DNA from: Acetobacteraceae bacterium
GTDB lineage: Bacteria; Pseudomonadota; Alphaproteobacteria; Acetobacterales; Acetobacteraceae
Assembly (NCBI GenBank): GCA_947476855.1
Contig: CANJSR010000036.1
Location: 1 to 18,025, forward strand
Length of the DNA: 18,025 bases
Reading direction: 5' to 3'
Both the position numbers and the translations under genes were made by a program. The notes beneath the pieces were generated by a model. That model saw only the letters and a list, made by a program, of their open reading frames with translations, had not been told where the DNA came from and did not search any database. Numbering within the stretch: position 1 is the stretch's first letter; each line of letters begins with the position of its first letter. Below, one piece after another: positions 1 to 6,687 of this stretch.

Positions 1-398
1 CCAAGCTGATGGGCTTCGGCCACCGGGTCTACAAGAACTACGACCCGCGCGCGAAGATCATCCAGAAGGCCTGCCACGACGTGCTGCGTGAACTCGGCAT
101 CAAGGGCGACCCGCTGCTCGACCTGGCGATGGAACTGGAGAAGATCGCGCTGAGCGACCCGTACTTCGTCGAGCGGAAGCTGTATCCGAACGTCGATTTC
201 TATTCGGGCATCATCCTCAAGGCGATGGGCTTCCCGACCTCCATGTTCACCGCCCTGTTCGCGGTGTCGCGGACGGTTGGCTGGATCAGCCAGTGGCAGG
301 AACTGATCGAGGATCCGCAGCAGCGCATCGGCCGTCCGCGGCAGATCTACACGGGCGCTGGCGCGCGCGACTACGTCCCGGTGACCAAGCGGGCCTGA
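1..398 (+). CDS. gltA: Citrate synthase, C-terminal part (5' end outside window)
   Basis: This is the last ~131 residues of type II (hexameric, Gram-negative style) citrate synthase, which condenses oxaloacetate and acetyl-CoA to citrate at the entry of the TCA cycle in the cytoplasm. The reading frame is open to the window edge. It begins within the family hallmark [16 protein letters not shown], whose histidine corresponds to the catalytic His305 of the E. coli enzyme. NVDFYSG carries the catalytic aspartate (Asp362 in E. coli), and the end ([14 protein letters not shown], then a basic tail) is the normal family C-terminus. About two thirds of a ~430-residue protein lies upstream. The TGA at 396-398 is followed 30 bp later by a strong intrinsic terminator, so gltA is the last gene of its transcript. 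Identification is secure; only the truncation limits it. Confidence 0.97.
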   Translation, partial: KLMGFGHRVYKNYDPRAKIIQKACHDVLRELGIKGDPLLDLAMELEKIALSDPYFVERKLYPNVDFYSGIILKAMGFPTSMFTALFAVSRTVGWISQWQELIEDPQQRIGRPRQIYTGAGARDYVPVTKRA

Positions 399-428
399 TC
401 TCCGACCGATTGGATAGGTTCAAAAATT

Positions 429-458
429 GGGCACCCGTTAATACGGGTGCCCTTTTTT
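429..458 (+). terminator. Intrinsic terminator of citrate synthase gene
   Basis: A perfect 10-bp stem, GGGCACCCGT (429-438) with ACGGGTGCCC (443-452), closes a 4-nt loop TAAT and is followed directly by six T residues (453-458). It sits 30 bp after the gltA stop codon and has the textbook form of a Rho-independent terminator. It isolates gltA transcription from the origin-like region downstream. Confidence 0.95.
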
Positions 459-566
459 ATTGCCCTCCGGCCGGGCCGTGAATGCGTCGACGGCTGACAA
501 AATGTAACAGTACGCGTCAATACCCGCGCTTCATTTTCATTCAGTGAAATTCATACTGCCACGGCC

Positions 567-609
567 TGTGGATAACGATATCCACAGCCTGTTGATAAGC
601 TGTGATAAC
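567..609. promoter_or_regulatory. Cluster of four phased DnaA-box-like sites
   Basis: Site 1 (567-575) is TGTGGATAA, the exact reverse complement of the consensus box TTATCCACA. Site 2 (578-586) is ATATCCACA, one mismatch, in the opposite orientation. Site 3 (590-598) is TGTTGATAA, one mismatch. Site 4 (601-609) is TGTGATAAC, a box with one base deleted. Start-to-start distances are 11, 12 and 11 bp, about one helical turn each. Sites 1 and 2 form a perfect inverted repeat with 9-bp arms, CTGTGGATA (566-574) and TATCCACAG (579-587). DnaA binding in vivo is inferred. Confidence 0.55.
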
Positions 610-704
610 TCAACCTGTCAGCGCATGAGAAACGCGCCGGAATCCATTCAATTCGTTGACAGATCGTTGTTTCGACATCGGCGCGGGCCGCCGAAGGCGT
701 GACA

Positions 705-720
705 TGTTTCACATGATTCA
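705..720. promoter_or_regulatory. Possible degenerate parS-like site
   Basis: TGTTTCACATGATTCA matches the 16-bp ParB site TGTTTCACGTGAAACA at 13 positions. The left half (TGTTTCAC) is perfect and the right half carries the three mismatches. Real parS sites usually tolerate only one or two, so function is uncertain. A GANTC motif (715-719) lies inside it. Placement about 100 bp from the DnaA-box cluster is what makes it worth recording. Confidence 0.2.
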
Positions 721-832
721 TAACTTTTCCCGGCCGATTCGCCCACAGAAACACAACGTAGGGTTCAAAAAAGGGAATTAACGATGTTTAACACACTCGT
801 AGGTTGTGTTTCTGACTGAGAGAGAGGGACCC

Positions 833-1462
833 GTGCGGGCGACTGAGTCTTTGGATTTGCTCGTGAAACGACGGTTGAAGCGTTGGGGACAGCGCCCCCC
901 GGGCATCCGCCCGCGGAAGGGCCGGGAGGCTTGGCTGAGAGGCCGCCCAGCCGATGATTCCTCGATCAGCAACCCGTTCCTGAAGCTGCCGGGCAGCACC
1001 AGGCTTCGCACCTTGCCGGACGGGCTGTGGTTGAATTTCGGCGGGTCATTCTCGGAACCCTATGTGGATATCCTGGCGATAGAAGCCTGCGGGACGTTGC
1101 AGAACCTGCTCGACAAGCGATCCCGGTTCGCGCCGAGCACGCACTCGTTGCTGGCGGTCTGTCCGGTGGAGTGGCTGCTGGCGCCCATCACACCCGATGA
1201 CCCGACGCCGCGCTGGAAGGCGGCCCGGGTCTTCGCGCACGAGCCCACGATGGCCGTCTGCATCCCGGTGCGGGAGATGCGGGTGCTGTATGGTCTGAAG
1301 AGCCATCACTATGAGGGCTTCGCGCGCAACCAGCTTCCCCATGCGCATGAGTTCTTCGTGCCCATGGACACGCTGACCGCCGAGAACAGCGAGAGCAATC
1401 CCGCCCTCCGGGCCTTGCTGGAGCGGACCTCGATTTCGGCGAACTTCCTGACGTCCTATTGA
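833..1462 (+). CDS. Conserved-looking protein of unknown function
   Basis: I do not recognise this ~209-residue protein. The chosen start is GTG 833, preceded by a purine-rich GAGAGAGAGGGA; an in-frame GTG at 806 would add nine residues but has no visible ribosome binding site. The first ~35 residues are strongly basic (KRRLKRW, RPRKGREAWLRGR), which could contact nucleic acid or an acidic partner. The remainder looks globular, with aromatic-rich stretches (LPDGLWLNFGG, CPVEWLLAPI, LYGLKSHHYEGFARNQLPHA). No membrane segment, signal peptide or catalytic motif is evident. Base composition fits real GC-rich coding DNA. It lies directly downstream of the origin-like region and ends 12 bp from the convergent diguanylate cyclase. 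That position allows, but does not show, a role linked to replication or the cell cycle. Confidence 0.7.
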   Translation: MRATESLDLLVKRRLKRWGQRPPGIRPRKGREAWLRGRPADDSSISNPFLKLPGSTRLRTLPDGLWLNFGGSFSEPYVDILAIEACGTLQNLLDKRSRFAPSTHSLLAVCPVEWLLAPITPDDPTPRWKAARVFAHEPTMAVCIPVREMRVLYGLKSHHYEGFARNQLPHAHEFFVPMDTLTAENSESNPALRALLERTSISANFLTSY

Positions 1463-1474
1463 TGGCCCAGGAGG

Positions 1475-2314
1475 TCAGGCGGCGAGCGCGACCCGATCCC
1501 GCCCGGCCTCCTTGGCCTCGTAAAGGGCGGCGTCGGCCTTGCCCAGGGATTCCATCAGTTCGACATCGGCCGGCCGTCTGCCCGGCAGCGACGCGATACC
1601 GGCGCTGACGGTCACCGCGGAGGACCCGCCGGCGGGGTGCCGGACCCCGGCCCGGATATCATTGCGGAGACGCTCGATCGTCGGAAGGGCATCGGCGGCG
1701 GCGACACCGGGCAGGAGGACGACGAACTCCTCTCCTCCGAACCGACCGAGGATATCGCCTGCCCGCAGGCCGCGCGCCGCTTCAGCCGCGAAACCCCGCA
1801 GCACCTCGTCGCCGGCATCATGTCCGAACCCGTCGTTGATCGTCTTGAAGCGGTCGATATCCAGCATCGCGACGGCGACGGGCTCATTGCTTCTGCGCGC
1901 GCGGGCGATGACGGCATGGGCCTGGTCGAGGAAACCGCGCCGGTTCAGCACGCCGGTCAGCTGGTCGGTGACGGCCAGGCGCGCCAGTTCCGCCTCTCCC
2001 GCGTCACGCTGCCGTTGGGTGTGCAGCAACAGGAAGGCCCAGATCGGCAGCAGCAGGTCGAAGCCGAACAGCCAGAGCCAGTTGATCAGGGCGATCGGCG
2101 TGCCAGGGGTCAGGAAGCCGTTGTAGACGGCGTCATAGCTGGACAGCACGACATCGACGGCCAGCAACCCCGCGCCGGCGAACGCCATGGTCCGGCGGCC
2201 GGCATGTCCATGCATTTCCAGACCATAGCGCAGCGTGAACACAGCGCTGATTCCGGTTACCAGAGCCAAGAAAAACCGGGCGTAGAAATAGGCGGCATCG
2301 GCGAAATCGACCAC
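1475..2314 (-). CDS. Membrane-bound GGDEF diguanylate cyclase
   Basis: This 279-residue protein should make cyclic di-GMP from two GTP. Three hydrophobic segments (about residues 10-28, 42-64 and 74-98) anchor it in the inner membrane, followed by a short linker and one cytoplasmic GGDEF domain (~110-279). Visible motifs are DQLTGVLNRRGF (117-128), the metal/GTP-binding DIDRFKTIND (152-161) and an intact GGEEF active site (193-197). RAGD (184-187), exactly five residues before GGEEF, is a canonical inhibitory I-site, so product inhibition is expected. There is no PAS, GAF, HAMP, REC or EAL domain, so any input must come through the small membrane part. The start is GTG, with GGAAGG about 8 nt upstream. 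It is convergent with the unknown gene at 833-1462. Function is secure; the signal sensed is unknown. Confidence 0.95.
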   Translation of the reverse strand: MVDFADAAYFYARFFLALVTGISAVFTLRYGLEMHGHAGRRTMAFAGAGLLAVDVVLSSYDAVYNGFLTPGTPIALINWLWLFGFDLLLPIWAFLLLHTQRQRDAGEAELARLAVTDQLTGVLNRRGFLDQAHAVIARARRSNEPVAVAMLDIDRFKTINDGFGHDAGDEVLRGFAAEAARGLRAGDILGRFGGEEFVVLLPGVAAADALPTIERLRNDIRAGVRHPAGGSSAVTVSAGIASLPGRRPADVELMESLGKADAALYEAKEAGRDRVALAA

Positions 2315-2417
2315 GGTCCGGACCTTCCGCTCGGGGTCCGGAACGCGGAACCCTCCGGGCCGTGATCCTATCAGAAACGCATCGTTCCAACCATCACATT
2401 CGGCCCGGGACGCTGGC
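2315..2417. other. Short gap between diguanylate cyclase and aroC
   Basis: This 103-bp gap contains an 8-bp inverted repeat, CCGGGCCG (2355-2362) with CGGCCCGG (2401-2408), separated by 38 bp and without a T tract on either strand. It could weakly end the aroC transcript or hold the promoter of the diguanylate cyclase gene, but I see no clear -35/-10 pair. Confidence 0.3.
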
Positions 2418-3524
2418 TCAGTTGCGTGGCAGACGGATGTGTGTAGGCGCGTCGGGCACCTGCGCGCGGTGGCGCATCAGGTGGTCGGCCAGCACGCAGG
2501 CCACCATCGCTTCCCCGACCGGGACCGCGCGGATGCCGACGCAGGGGTCGTGGCGCCCCTTGGTGCTGACATCGATGTCGTGCCCGGTCCGGTCGACTGA
2601 CCGCTTCGGCGTCAGGATCGAGCTGGTGGGCTTGACCGCGAACCGCGCCACGATGGGCTGGCTGGTGGAAATCCCGCCCAGGACGCCGCCGGCGTGGTTC
2701 GACAGGAAATCGACGCCGCCATCGGGGCGCATCCGCATCTCGTCGGCGTTGTCTTCCCCCTGAAGTTCAGCGGAGGCGAAGCCGTCCCCGATCTCCACGC
2801 CCTTGACCGCGTTGATCGACATCAGGGCGGCGGCGATGTCCGAATCGAGCTTGCCGTAGATCGGCGCGCCGAGGCCGGGGGGCACGCCCTCCGCCACGAT
2901 CTCGATCACCGCGCCGACGGATGATCCGGCCTTACGGACGGCGGCGACATAGGGCTCCCACTCGGCCGCCATAACCGGGTCGGGGCAGAAGAAGGGGTTG
3001 TCGTCCATCGCGTCCCACTCCCAGCGGGACCGGTCGATCCGGTGCGGACCGATCTGGACCAGCGCCCCGCGGATGCGGATGTCGGGTCCCAGCACCTTGC
3101 GAGCGACGGCCCCGGCGGCGACGCGCATCGCGGTTTCCCGCGCCGAGGACCGCCCGCCGCCGCGATAGTCGCGCACGCCGTATTTCAGATCATAGGTCAG
3201 GTCGGCATGGCCTGGCCGGAACTGCTGGGAGATCGCGGCATAGTCGCGGGATCGCTGGTCGGTGTTCTCGATCATCATCCCGATCGCGGTGCCGGTGGTC
3301 AGCCCCTCGAACACGCCGGACAGGATGCGGACCTGGTCAGGCTCCTGCCGCTGGGTCGTGAACTTGGACTGGCCAGGACGGCGACGATCGAGCCAGGGTT
3401 GGATATCCGCCTCGGTCAAGGACAGGCCGGGCGGGCAGCCATCGACGACGCAGCCGATCGCGGGGCCGTGGCTCTCCCCCCAGGTGGTGAAGCGGAACAG
3501 ATGACCGAAGCTGTTGTGGCTCAT
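2418..3524 (-). CDS. aroC: Chorismate synthase
   Basis: The 368-residue enzyme converts 5-enolpyruvylshikimate-3-phosphate to chorismate, the last common step toward aromatic amino acids, folate and quinones, using reduced FMN. It matches the family along its whole length: N-terminal [15 protein letters not shown] (6-20), DRRRPGQSK (46-54), the long signature between 103 and 131 ([14 protein letters not shown], then [14 protein letters not shown]), and [15 protein letters not shown] in the C-terminal third. Length is normal for the short bacterial form. The start ATG lies 16 bp after the fabI stop on the same strand, so fabI and aroC almost certainly share a transcript. The ribosome binding site in that short gap is weak, suggesting translation partly coupled to fabI. 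No key residue appears to be missing. Confidence 0.98.
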   Translation of the reverse strand: MSHNSFGHLFRFTTWGESHGPAIGCVVDGCPPGLSLTEADIQPWLDRRRPGQSKFTTQRQEPDQVRILSGVFEGLTTGTAIGMMIENTDQRSRDYAAISQQFRPGHADLTYDLKYGVRDYRGGGRSSARETAMRVAAGAVARKVLGPDIRIRGALVQIGPHRIDRSRWEWDAMDDNPFFCPDPVMAAEWEPYVAAVRKAGSSVGAVIEIVAEGVPPGLGAPIYGKLDSDIAAALMSINAVKGVEIGDGFASAELQGEDNADEMRMRPDGGVDFLSNHAGGVLGGISTSQPIVARFAVKPTSSILTPKRSVDRTGHDIDVSTKGRHDPCVGIRAVPVGEAMVACVLADHLMRHRAQVPDAPTHIRLPRN

Positions 3525-3540
3525 GAAGCGACGCGGCCCT

Positions 3541-4383
3541 TCACGACTCGACGATCGCGATATCGGGCGCGTTCGGGTTCTTCATGCCGACGATGTGGTA
3601 GCCGCAATCGACGTGGTGGACCTCTCCGGTCACGCCCTGGGACAGGTCGGACAGCAGGTACAGGCCGGCGCCGCCGACCTCATCGATCGTGACGTTGCGC
3701 TGCATCGGAGCGTTCAACTGATTCCAGCGCAGGATGTAGCGGAAATCACCGATGCCGGAGGCCGCGAGCGTGCGGATCGGGCCGGCGCTGATGGCGTTCA
3801 CCCGGATGCCGTCTTCGCCGAGGTCGGCGGCCATGTAGCGCACCGATGCCTCCAGCGCCGCCTTGGCCACGCCCATGACGTTGTAGTGGGGCACCCATTT
3901 CTCGGCGCCGAGATAGGTCAGGGTCAGCAGGCTGCCGCCCGGCTTCATCATCGCGGCCGCGCGCCGCCCGACCGCGGTGAAGGAGTAGCAGGAGATATCG
4001 AGCGCCTGGAGGAACACCGACCGCGGCGTATCCAGATAGCGCCCGCGCAGGAAGTTCTTGTCGGCGAACCCGATCGCATGGACCATGAAATCAAGCTGGT
4101 CCCAGGTGCCGCGCAACTGCTCGAACGCCGTATCAATGCTCGCCTCATCGGAGACGTCGCAGGGAAACAGCAGGTCAGAGCCGATCGAGGACGCGAGCGG
4201 GCGCACCCGCTTTTCCAGCGCTTCTCCCTGATAGGTGAAGGCAAGTTCGGCCCCCTGCGCGGCGCAGGCGGCGGCGATGCCCCATGCCAGCGACCGGTCA
4301 TTCGCGACGCCCATGATCAGGCCGCGCTTGCCTTGCATGAGTGATCCCTTGACGGGCAGGGAACTGGGGGGGCTTTCGGCCAT
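3541..4383 (-). CDS. fabI: Enoyl-[acyl-carrier-protein] reductase (NADH), FabI type
   Basis: This 280-residue short-chain dehydrogenase-fold enzyme performs the last reduction of each fatty acid elongation cycle, enoyl-ACP to acyl-ACP, in the cytoplasm. Evidence is the FabI-type nucleotide motif [20 protein letters not shown] near the N-terminus, [13 protein letters not shown], and the catalytic pair in [19 protein letters not shown], where Tyr and Lys are separated by six residues and an additional conserved Tyr lies 11 residues earlier. The chosen ATG at 4383 has GAGGA six bases upstream. An internal ATG at 4338 (before QGKRG) also has an AAGGGA site and would give 265 residues, within the usual range, so the start is uncertain by 15 residues. 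It heads the fabI-aroC unit, divergent from pdxH. FabI is the target of triclosan and related inhibitors; susceptibility cannot be read here. Confidence 0.97.
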   Translation of the reverse strand: MAESPPSSLPVKGSLMQGKRGLIMGVANDRSLAWGIAAACAAQGAELAFTYQGEALEKRVRPLASSIGSDLLFPCDVSDEASIDTAFEQLRGTWDQLDFMVHAIGFADKNFLRGRYLDTPRSVFLQALDISCYSFTAVGRRAAAMMKPGGSLLTLTYLGAEKWVPHYNVMGVAKAALEASVRYMAADLGEDGIRVNAISAGPIRTLAASGIGDFRYILRWNQLNAPMQRNVTIDEVGGAGLYLLSDLSQGVTGEVHHVDCGYHIVGMKNPNAPDIAIVES

Positions 4384-4551
4384 GGTGGTCCTCGTTCTCG
4401 GCGGTCCGACGCCATCTTCTTCCGCCCTCGTGACACAGGCACAGGCGGCCCGGCAAGAGGGACAGAAACCGGTTGGTCACTTGGCTCCGCCTGACGGAAG
4501 CGGCAATGTCCGCCGCAGAGGCACACATGCCATTTCCTGGGGACTCCGCCG
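4384..4551. promoter_or_regulatory. Divergent intergenic region fabI / pdxH
   Basis: These 168 bp separate two genes read in opposite directions, so promoters for both should lie here. I could not identify a convincing -35/-10 pair on either strand. GAGGA just upstream of the fabI ATG (minus strand) and GGGGA upstream of the pdxH ATG are the visible ribosome binding sequences. Confidence 0.4.
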
Positions 4552-5148
4552 ATGCCCGATCTCGCCAACCCGCCCGCCGATCCCTTCGCCTACTTTGCCG
4601 CCTGGATGGCCGAGGCCGCGGAGCAGGAAGCCGAGGCGAACGCGATGACGTTGGCCACGACAACGCCGGATGGATATCCCGCGGCGCGGATCGTGCTGCT
4701 GAAGGGCGCGGATGCCAGGGGCTTCGTGTTCTTCACCAACAAGGAAAGCCGCAAGGCCGGAGAGATGGGGGCGAATGCCCGCGCCAGCCTGCTGTTCTTC
4801 TGGAAGTCCCTCGCCCGCCAGATCCGCATCGAGGGCACGATCGAACACGTGACCGACGCCGAATCGGACGCCTACTACGCCACCAGGCCGCGCATATCCC
4901 GCCTGGGCGCCTGGGCGTCGGAGCAGTCTCGCCCCCTGGCGAAGCGGGCCGACCTGGAACAGCGCCTCGCGGAATTCGAGAAAACCTATCCCGGCGACGT
5001 GATCCCTCGCCCGCCCTATTGGGGCGGCTACCGGCTGCTGCCGGCGCGGTTCGAGTTCTGGCAGAACATGCCGTTCCGCCTGCATGACCGCACCATCTAC
5101 ACCCCCGCCGCCGGGGGCGGATGGACGACCGGCAAGTTGTTCCCCTGA
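4552..5148 (+). CDS. pdxH: Pyridoxamine/pyridoxine 5'-phosphate oxidase
   Basis: The 198-residue FMN enzyme oxidises pyridoxamine 5'-phosphate or pyridoxine 5'-phosphate to pyridoxal 5'-phosphate, the final step of vitamin B6 synthesis and salvage. Family motifs appear in order: MTLATTTPDGYPAARIVLLK (32-51, FMN-binding arginine and lysine), GFVFFTNKESRKAGE, RQIRIEGTIEHV, and SRLGAWASEQSRPL. The C-terminal part has PPYWGGYRLLPARFEFWQ. It is slightly shorter than the E. coli enzyme (~218 residues), mainly at the N-terminus, and the terminal GWTTGKLFP replaces the usual W..RL.P. ATG 4552 is the first plausible start, with GGGGA upstream. The last ~28 bp overlap the next gene, implying cotranscription and coupled translation. 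The divergent pairing with fabI is a recurrent alphaproteobacterial arrangement. Confidence 0.97.
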   Translation: MPDLANPPADPFAYFAAWMAEAAEQEAEANAMTLATTTPDGYPAARIVLLKGADARGFVFFTNKESRKAGEMGANARASLLFFWKSLARQIRIEGTIEHVTDAESDAYYATRPRISRLGAWASEQSRPLAKRADLEQRLAEFEKTYPGDVIPRPPYWGGYRLLPARFEFWQNMPFRLHDRTIYTPAAGGGWTTGKLFP

Positions 5149-6635
5149 GCGCCGTGTCCGAACAAGCCGAGGTCGCGGCGTTCCTGCGGGGCCTCGCCGG
5201 CGCGGACCCGATCGAGACGCATATCTCCCTGGTCTACCTGGGCGCCGACACGGTCTGGAAGCTGAAGAAGGCCGTGCGGCTTTCGTTCCTCGACTTCTCC
5301 CGGCTGGAGGACCGGCGCCGCTTCGCTGAACGGGAACTGAGCCTGAATGGCCCGCACGCCCCGGGGATGTATCGCGACGTCGTTGCCGTGACGCGGCACG
5401 CGGATGGATCGGCCGGCTTCGCCTCGGGTCCGGATGAGCCGGTGCTGGACTGGGTGCTGCGGATGGCGCGGGTGCCGGCGCGCGACTTCATGGACGTGAT
5501 CGCAGCCGAGGGGAGGCTGACCCCTGCCCTGCTCGATGGGCTGGCCGATGCGGTCGCGGCCCTGCATGCCGCCCTGCCCCGGCGGCCGGAGTTGCGATCC
5601 GACATGCCCCGGGTCATCGCCGGCAACGCCCGCGCGGCGCGGGAGGCGGGGCTGCCCCCCTCCGAGGTCGACCAGTGGGAAGCCGCCATGCTCGGCGCCC
5701 TGGCCGACCGGTCCGACTGGCTGACGGCACGCACCGTCGGCGGGTTCATCCGGCGCGCCCATGGCGACCTGCATCTGGGCAATCTGTGCCTGTGGCAGGG
5801 GCGCCCGGTGCCGTTCGACGCGCTGGAGTTCGATGAGGACCTGGCGACCATCGACCTCGGCTATGATCTGGCGTTCCTGTTGATGGACCTGGATTTCCGT
5901 GCCGACCGGGCGGCGGCGAACCGGGTGCTCAGCCGCTATATCGGGCGGACGGGCGATGCCGACCTGACACGGGGGCTGCCGCCTTTCCTGTCCTCCCGCG
6001 CGCTGATCCGGGCGCATGTGGCGGCACGGTCCGAGAAGACGGCGGACGCCTCGCGCTACCTGGCCCGCGCGCATGAGTATCTGCGGCCCGTGCGGCCCTT
6101 GATCGTCGCCGTGGGCGGATTGCCCGGCACCGGGAAAACGACCCTGGCCCGCGCTCTGGCCCCCGGCCTTGGCGCCACGCCCGGCGCCGTGGTCCTGCGC
6201 AGCGATGAAATCCGCAAGCGGCTGTGCGGTGTGGCGCCCGAGGAACGGTTGCCGCCCGCGGCGTACAAGCCTGAGGTCAGCGCGCGGGTCTTCTCCGAAC
6301 TCGCGGACCTCGCGTATCGAACCGCGTCATCCGGCCACGCCGCCATCGCCGACGCGACCTTCATGGACCCGGACCACCGCGCCCTGATCGAGGACTCGGC
6401 GAGGCGCGCGGGGGTTGGATTCGTGGGACTGTGGCTGGAAGCGCCCCTTCCGGCGCTTGAAGCGCGGGTCGCTGCGCGGACCGGCGATGCATCCGACGCC
6501 ACGGTCGACGTGGTCCGATCCGCCGCGCGCCACGACCCGGGCGCCGGCGACTGGGTGCCGATCGACGCCAGCGACGCAACACGCGCGCGGCATCTGGCAA
6601 CCGAGGCCCTGCGACCTTACGTTGCATTGACATAG
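5121..6635 (+). CDS. Two-domain protein: APH-like kinase fold plus P-loop ATPase
   Basis: This is a 504-residue fusion. The N-terminal ~320 residues resemble aminoglycoside-phosphotransferase-type small-molecule kinases: AHGDLHLGN (213-221) supplies the catalytic Asp and Asn, and FDALEFDEDLATIDLGYD (232-249) supplies the metal-binding acidic cluster. The C-terminal ~180 residues form a small P-loop kinase-like domain with Walker A GGLPGTGKTT (332-341), RSDEIRK (360-366) and DATFMD (411-416). The combination matches proteins annotated as bifunctional phosphotransferase/ATP-binding protein (COG2187+COG0645), including, from memory, M. tuberculosis Rv2004c of the dormancy regulon. Substrates of both domains are unknown; it should not be called an antibiotic-resistance gene. 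ATG 5121 overlaps the pdxH end by 28 bp; GTG 5154 is an alternative start. The universal stress protein gene follows 52 bp later. Confidence 0.9.
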   Translation: MDDRQVVPLSAVSEQAEVAAFLRGLAGADPIETHISLVYLGADTVWKLKKAVRLSFLDFSRLEDRRRFAERELSLNGPHAPGMYRDVVAVTRHADGSAGFASGPDEPVLDWVLRMARVPARDFMDVIAAEGRLTPALLDGLADAVAALHAALPRRPELRSDMPRVIAGNARAAREAGLPPSEVDQWEAAMLGALADRSDWLTARTVGGFIRRAHGDLHLGNLCLWQGRPVPFDALEFDEDLATIDLGYDLAFLLMDLDFRADRAAANRVLSRYIGRTGDADLTRGLPPFLSSRALIRAHVAARSEKTADASRYLARAHEYLRPVRPLIVAVGGLPGTGKTTLARALAPGLGATPGAVVLRSDEIRKRLCGVAPEERLPPAAYKPEVSARVFSELADLAYRTASSGHAAIADATFMDPDHRALIEDSARRAGVGFVGLWLEAPLPALEARVAARTGDASDATVDVVRSAARHDPGAGDWVPIDASDATRARHLATEALRPYVALT

Positions 6636-6674
6636 ACGCAAACCTGCCTTGCGTGCCAGGATATGACTCACCCG

Positions 6675-6682
6675 AAAGGAGG
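6675..6682 (+). promoter_or_regulatory. Strong ribosome binding site of uspA-like gene
   Basis: AAAGGAGG lies five bases before the ATG at 6688 and is nearly fully complementary to the 3' end of 16S rRNA. It is the best Shine-Dalgarno sequence in the window, fixes the start of the stress protein and suggests high translation. Confidence 0.85.
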
Positions 6683-6687
6683 CGACC

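Larger units (their letters stand above)
459..832. other. AT-enriched non-coding region, origin-like
   Basis: About 370 bp between the gltA terminator and the next credible start codon holds no convincing gene. It is visibly richer in A and T than the flanking coding DNA, with runs such as TTCATTTTCATTC near 530 and TTCAAAAAAGGGAATTAA near 764. It contains a phased set of DnaA-box-like 9-mers (567-609), a parS-like sequence (705-720), three GANTC sites (640, 715, 736) and two TTAA motifs six bases apart (778-791). A mini-frame from the ATG at 784 stops after 11 codons. Together this suggests an origin of replication or a DnaA/cell-cycle-regulated control region. No skew analysis was possible, so this remains a hypothesis. 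Confidence 0.5.

Noticed and set aside
418..433. Possible SOS box (GTTC with a seven-base spacer) after gltA, and a similar GTTCAAAAAA near 763
   Set aside because: The second GTTC half is absent in both places (GGGC and GGAA instead), so the alphaproteobacterial LexA pattern is not met.
551..754. Minus-strand open frame (67 codons) inside the AT-rich non-coding region
   Set aside because: It runs through the DnaA-box cluster, has no clear ribosome binding site and no family resemblance; the control-element reading explains the sequence better.
1637..2365. Plus-strand open frame (242 codons) opposite the diguanylate cyclase
   Set aside because: The GGDEF domain on the other strand is unambiguous; this frame has no supporting features.
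2322..2400. Possible general-stress (EcfG-type) promoter GGAAC on the minus strand before the diguanylate cyclase
   Set aside because: GGAAC occurs, but the expected GTT element at 16-17 bp is missing.
3514..4344. Plus-strand open frame (276 codons) opposite fabI
   Set aside because: FabI on the minus strand has all active-site motifs; the opposite frame is rich in Asp, Arg, His and Gly without recognisable structure.
4473..5087. Plus-strand open frame (204 codons) overlapping pdxH in another frame
   Set aside because: Out of frame with conserved pdxH motifs and made of Arg/Gly-rich sequence.
5097..6074. Long open frame (325 codons) on the minus strand opposite the kinase fusion gene
   Set aside because: Arg/Gly/Gln-rich low-complexity translation with no family resemblance; it is the GC-rich shadow of a gene with clear motifs on the plus strand.
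6627..6632. TTGACA, a perfect -35 hexamer at the end of the kinase fusion gene
   Set aside because: No acceptable -10 sequence lies 16-18 bp downstream; the nearest candidate (GGATAT, 6659) is 26 bp away. A separate usp promoter is not supported.
5121..6635. Aminoglycoside resistance gene reading of the APH-like domain
   Set aside because: The fusion with a P-loop domain and the stress-protein context indicate a different small-molecule kinase family; the shared HGDLHLGN-type motif is common to many non-resistance kinases.
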